Shown here piece after piece: positions 62,837 to 64,000 of a stretch of DNA of 64,000 nt. Below the pieces are notes generated by a model. That model saw nothing but the letters and a program-made list of their open reading frames with translations, made no database searches and was not told the origin of the DNA. The position numbers and the translations under genes are program-made. The stretch lies in contig JAHLEZ010000011.1 of the NCBI GenBank assembly GCA_020726505.1, positions 744,001-808,000 of the forward strand, given 5' to 3'. The DNA is from Leptodontidium sp. MPI-SDFR-AT-0119 (taxonomy: Eukaryota; Ascomycota; Leotiomycetes; Helotiales; Leptodontidiaceae). Every line of letters starts with the position of its first letter. The stretch's first letter is position 1.

Positions 62837-63955
62837 ATGTCCGTGAGAATCGTCCTAGACGATCCGCACACCTTCTACACGAATCTCGATTTCATAAGCG
62901 GGCGGATAGTACTCAATCTCAGTAACGATGAGAACATATCCGCGATTGTGGTCAAATTGGAGGGGGAGAGTAGGACTGTCCTTATGCGGCCTATGAATGT
63001 ACCGAATCCACAACTATACGCGCAGAGGCAGCGGAGGGAGGGCGTCGCAACAGAAAACCACAAAATCCTGTACAAAGTCGCCCAAGTGTTCCCCAATCAA
63101 TCGCAAGGTGTTGGTGGTATGGGTCAGGCATATACGCTGAGAGCAGGCCAGCACGAATACCCCTTCCGGATGAAGATCCCCTTCAACAATGGCTGCATGG
63201 AACCTCAAGCGCAGCAGCAGATGGGACTCGGAGGGTTCGGCCTGAGCGGACTCCAACAGATGCAATACAGACACGTCAAGAGGACGTTACCCGCCTTCTC
63301 TGACAGGTTTTCCAGGCGAGGCGGAAATCAGATATTATGTCAAAGTGACGGTCCAACGGCCGTCTATATTCAAGGAGAATAGGAGGTCGGCGATCGGATT
63401 CAGGTTTATGCCTATTGAGCCGCCGAGGCCGCCGAAGACTACGAATGAGTCGTATGCGAGACGCCCGTTTCAGTTCACGGCTGGGCTGGCGACGTATGCG
63501 AAGAAATCGTCGATGTTTAAGAAGAAGCAGACCCCGTTGTCGGATACGGCGCCACAGGGAGAGGTGGATGCTAGATTACCCAGTCCGGCTATCTTGACGT
63601 GCAATGAGCCGCTACCGTTACGACTCCTTGTGAGGAAGTTGAATGAGAGTCCAGAACAGGTGTTCTTGATGTCTTTGCAGGTACAACTTTTTGGCCAGAC
63701 GGAGGTTAGAGCGATGGATATCTCAAGGACAGAGACGAGTACGTGGGTACTTATGAGTTTAACGGGGTTGTCTTTGCCGATTGGGAGTCCGTCCGATGCG
63801 GTGAGGACGGAGAGTCTCGTCGATAGCAATTTATGGGATAGGATACCACTGCCCAATACAGTGGCTCCTTCGTTCCATACCTGTAATCTGACGAGGAGAT
63901 ATGAGCTTGAAGTGAGGGTTGGACTGGGTTATGGCGTCCCAGGAGAAATTCAGGT
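62837..63955 (+). CDS. Arrestin-domain protein, 3' end outside window, apparent frameshift
   Basis: The reading starts MSVRIVLDDPHTFYTNLDFI and shows the arrestin N fold: SGRIVLNLSNDENISAIVVKLEGESRT, YTLRAGQHEYPFRMKIPFNN. Near 63290 the frame changes: upstream reads RHVKRTLP and downstream, one base later, PSLTGFPGEAEIRYYVKVTV, which is the conserved continuation. One extra base (around G63293) explains this. After the shift the frame stays open through an arrestin C domain (PLPLRLLVRKLNESPEQVFLMSLQVQL) to a GTATGT donor at 63956. Fungal arrestin-related proteins recruit Rsp5-type ubiquitin ligases to membrane transporters, or act in pH signalling; which type this is cannot be told without the C-terminus. 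It may be a real lesion or a sequence error. Confidence 0.8.
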
Positions 63956-64000
63956 ATGTTTTTGTTTTCATTTCGCATTTCGCTTATTTCAAACACCCAA

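Noticed and set aside
63270..63310. A short intron explaining the arrestin frame change
   Set aside because: Possible GT-AG pairs are only 22-33 bp apart, below the smallest introns in this window (about 47 bp), and would delete conserved residues.

Overview
This window is nuclear DNA of a filamentous ascomycete. The genes have many short introns (about 47-100 bp, with GTAAGT/GTATGT-type donors, CTAAC-type branch points and YAG acceptors). Intergenic spacers are about 0.3-5 kb, the proteins are of fungal type (Snf1, Erv25, Has1, Boi, Nce102, Mim2), and there is a plant-cell-wall-degrading gene set. From the look of the proteins I would guess a leotiomycete (Helotiales-like), but this is inference only. 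All exon boundaries below were read by eye from splice signals and reading-frame continuity.

Layout. 0-7 kb: start of eIF2-beta (-), a Mim2-like mitochondrial import factor (+), an Nce102-like MARVEL protein (-), and an Atg22-like transporter of four exons (-). 7.5-12 kb: a 1431-residue JmjC protein with a CDCA7-type zinc finger and AT-hook-like motifs (+). 12.5-27 kb: mostly housekeeping genes: Has1 helicase (-), a decayed GFA-family pseudogene (+), Erv25 (-), U1-C with a 6-nt micro-exon (+), Snf1 kinase (-), a conserved fungal protein of unknown role (-) and glutamine synthetase (-). 27-31.7 kb: a 4.8-kb spacer without a recognisable gene. 31.7-33.9 kb: an NCS1 nucleobase-type transporter (+).

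34.8-46.4 kb is the most striking block, a cellulose-degradation cluster. It holds two AA9 lytic polysaccharide monooxygenases arranged tail to tail, a CBM1-GH6 cellobiohydrolase, a GH131 glucanase gene carrying one premature TAG, and a CBM1-GH5 endoglucanase. Together the intact members would supply an oxidative cleaver, an exo-acting enzyme and an endo-acting enzyme for crystalline cellulose. No transcription factor or sugar transporter lies inside the block. A perfect 18-bp palindrome sits about 150 bp upstream of the GH5 start codon.

46.7-64 kb returns to core genes: an SRAP/HMCES-type abasic-site protein with a PIP-like tail (-), a large SP-RING (SUMO E3-like) protein whose last tiny exon adds an acidic SUMO-interacting motif (-), a Boi-type SH3-SAM-PH polarity protein (+), an SV2-like MFS transporter (+), and an arrestin-domain protein (+) that shows an apparent one-base frameshift and runs off the window.

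Two genes, GFA and GH131, carry stop codons compatible with C-to-T change at CpA, the context favoured by repeat-induced point mutation. A 21-bp motif occurs three times in spacers and may mark ends of a relic transposable element. I saw no CRISPR array, rRNA gene or convincing tRNA gene.
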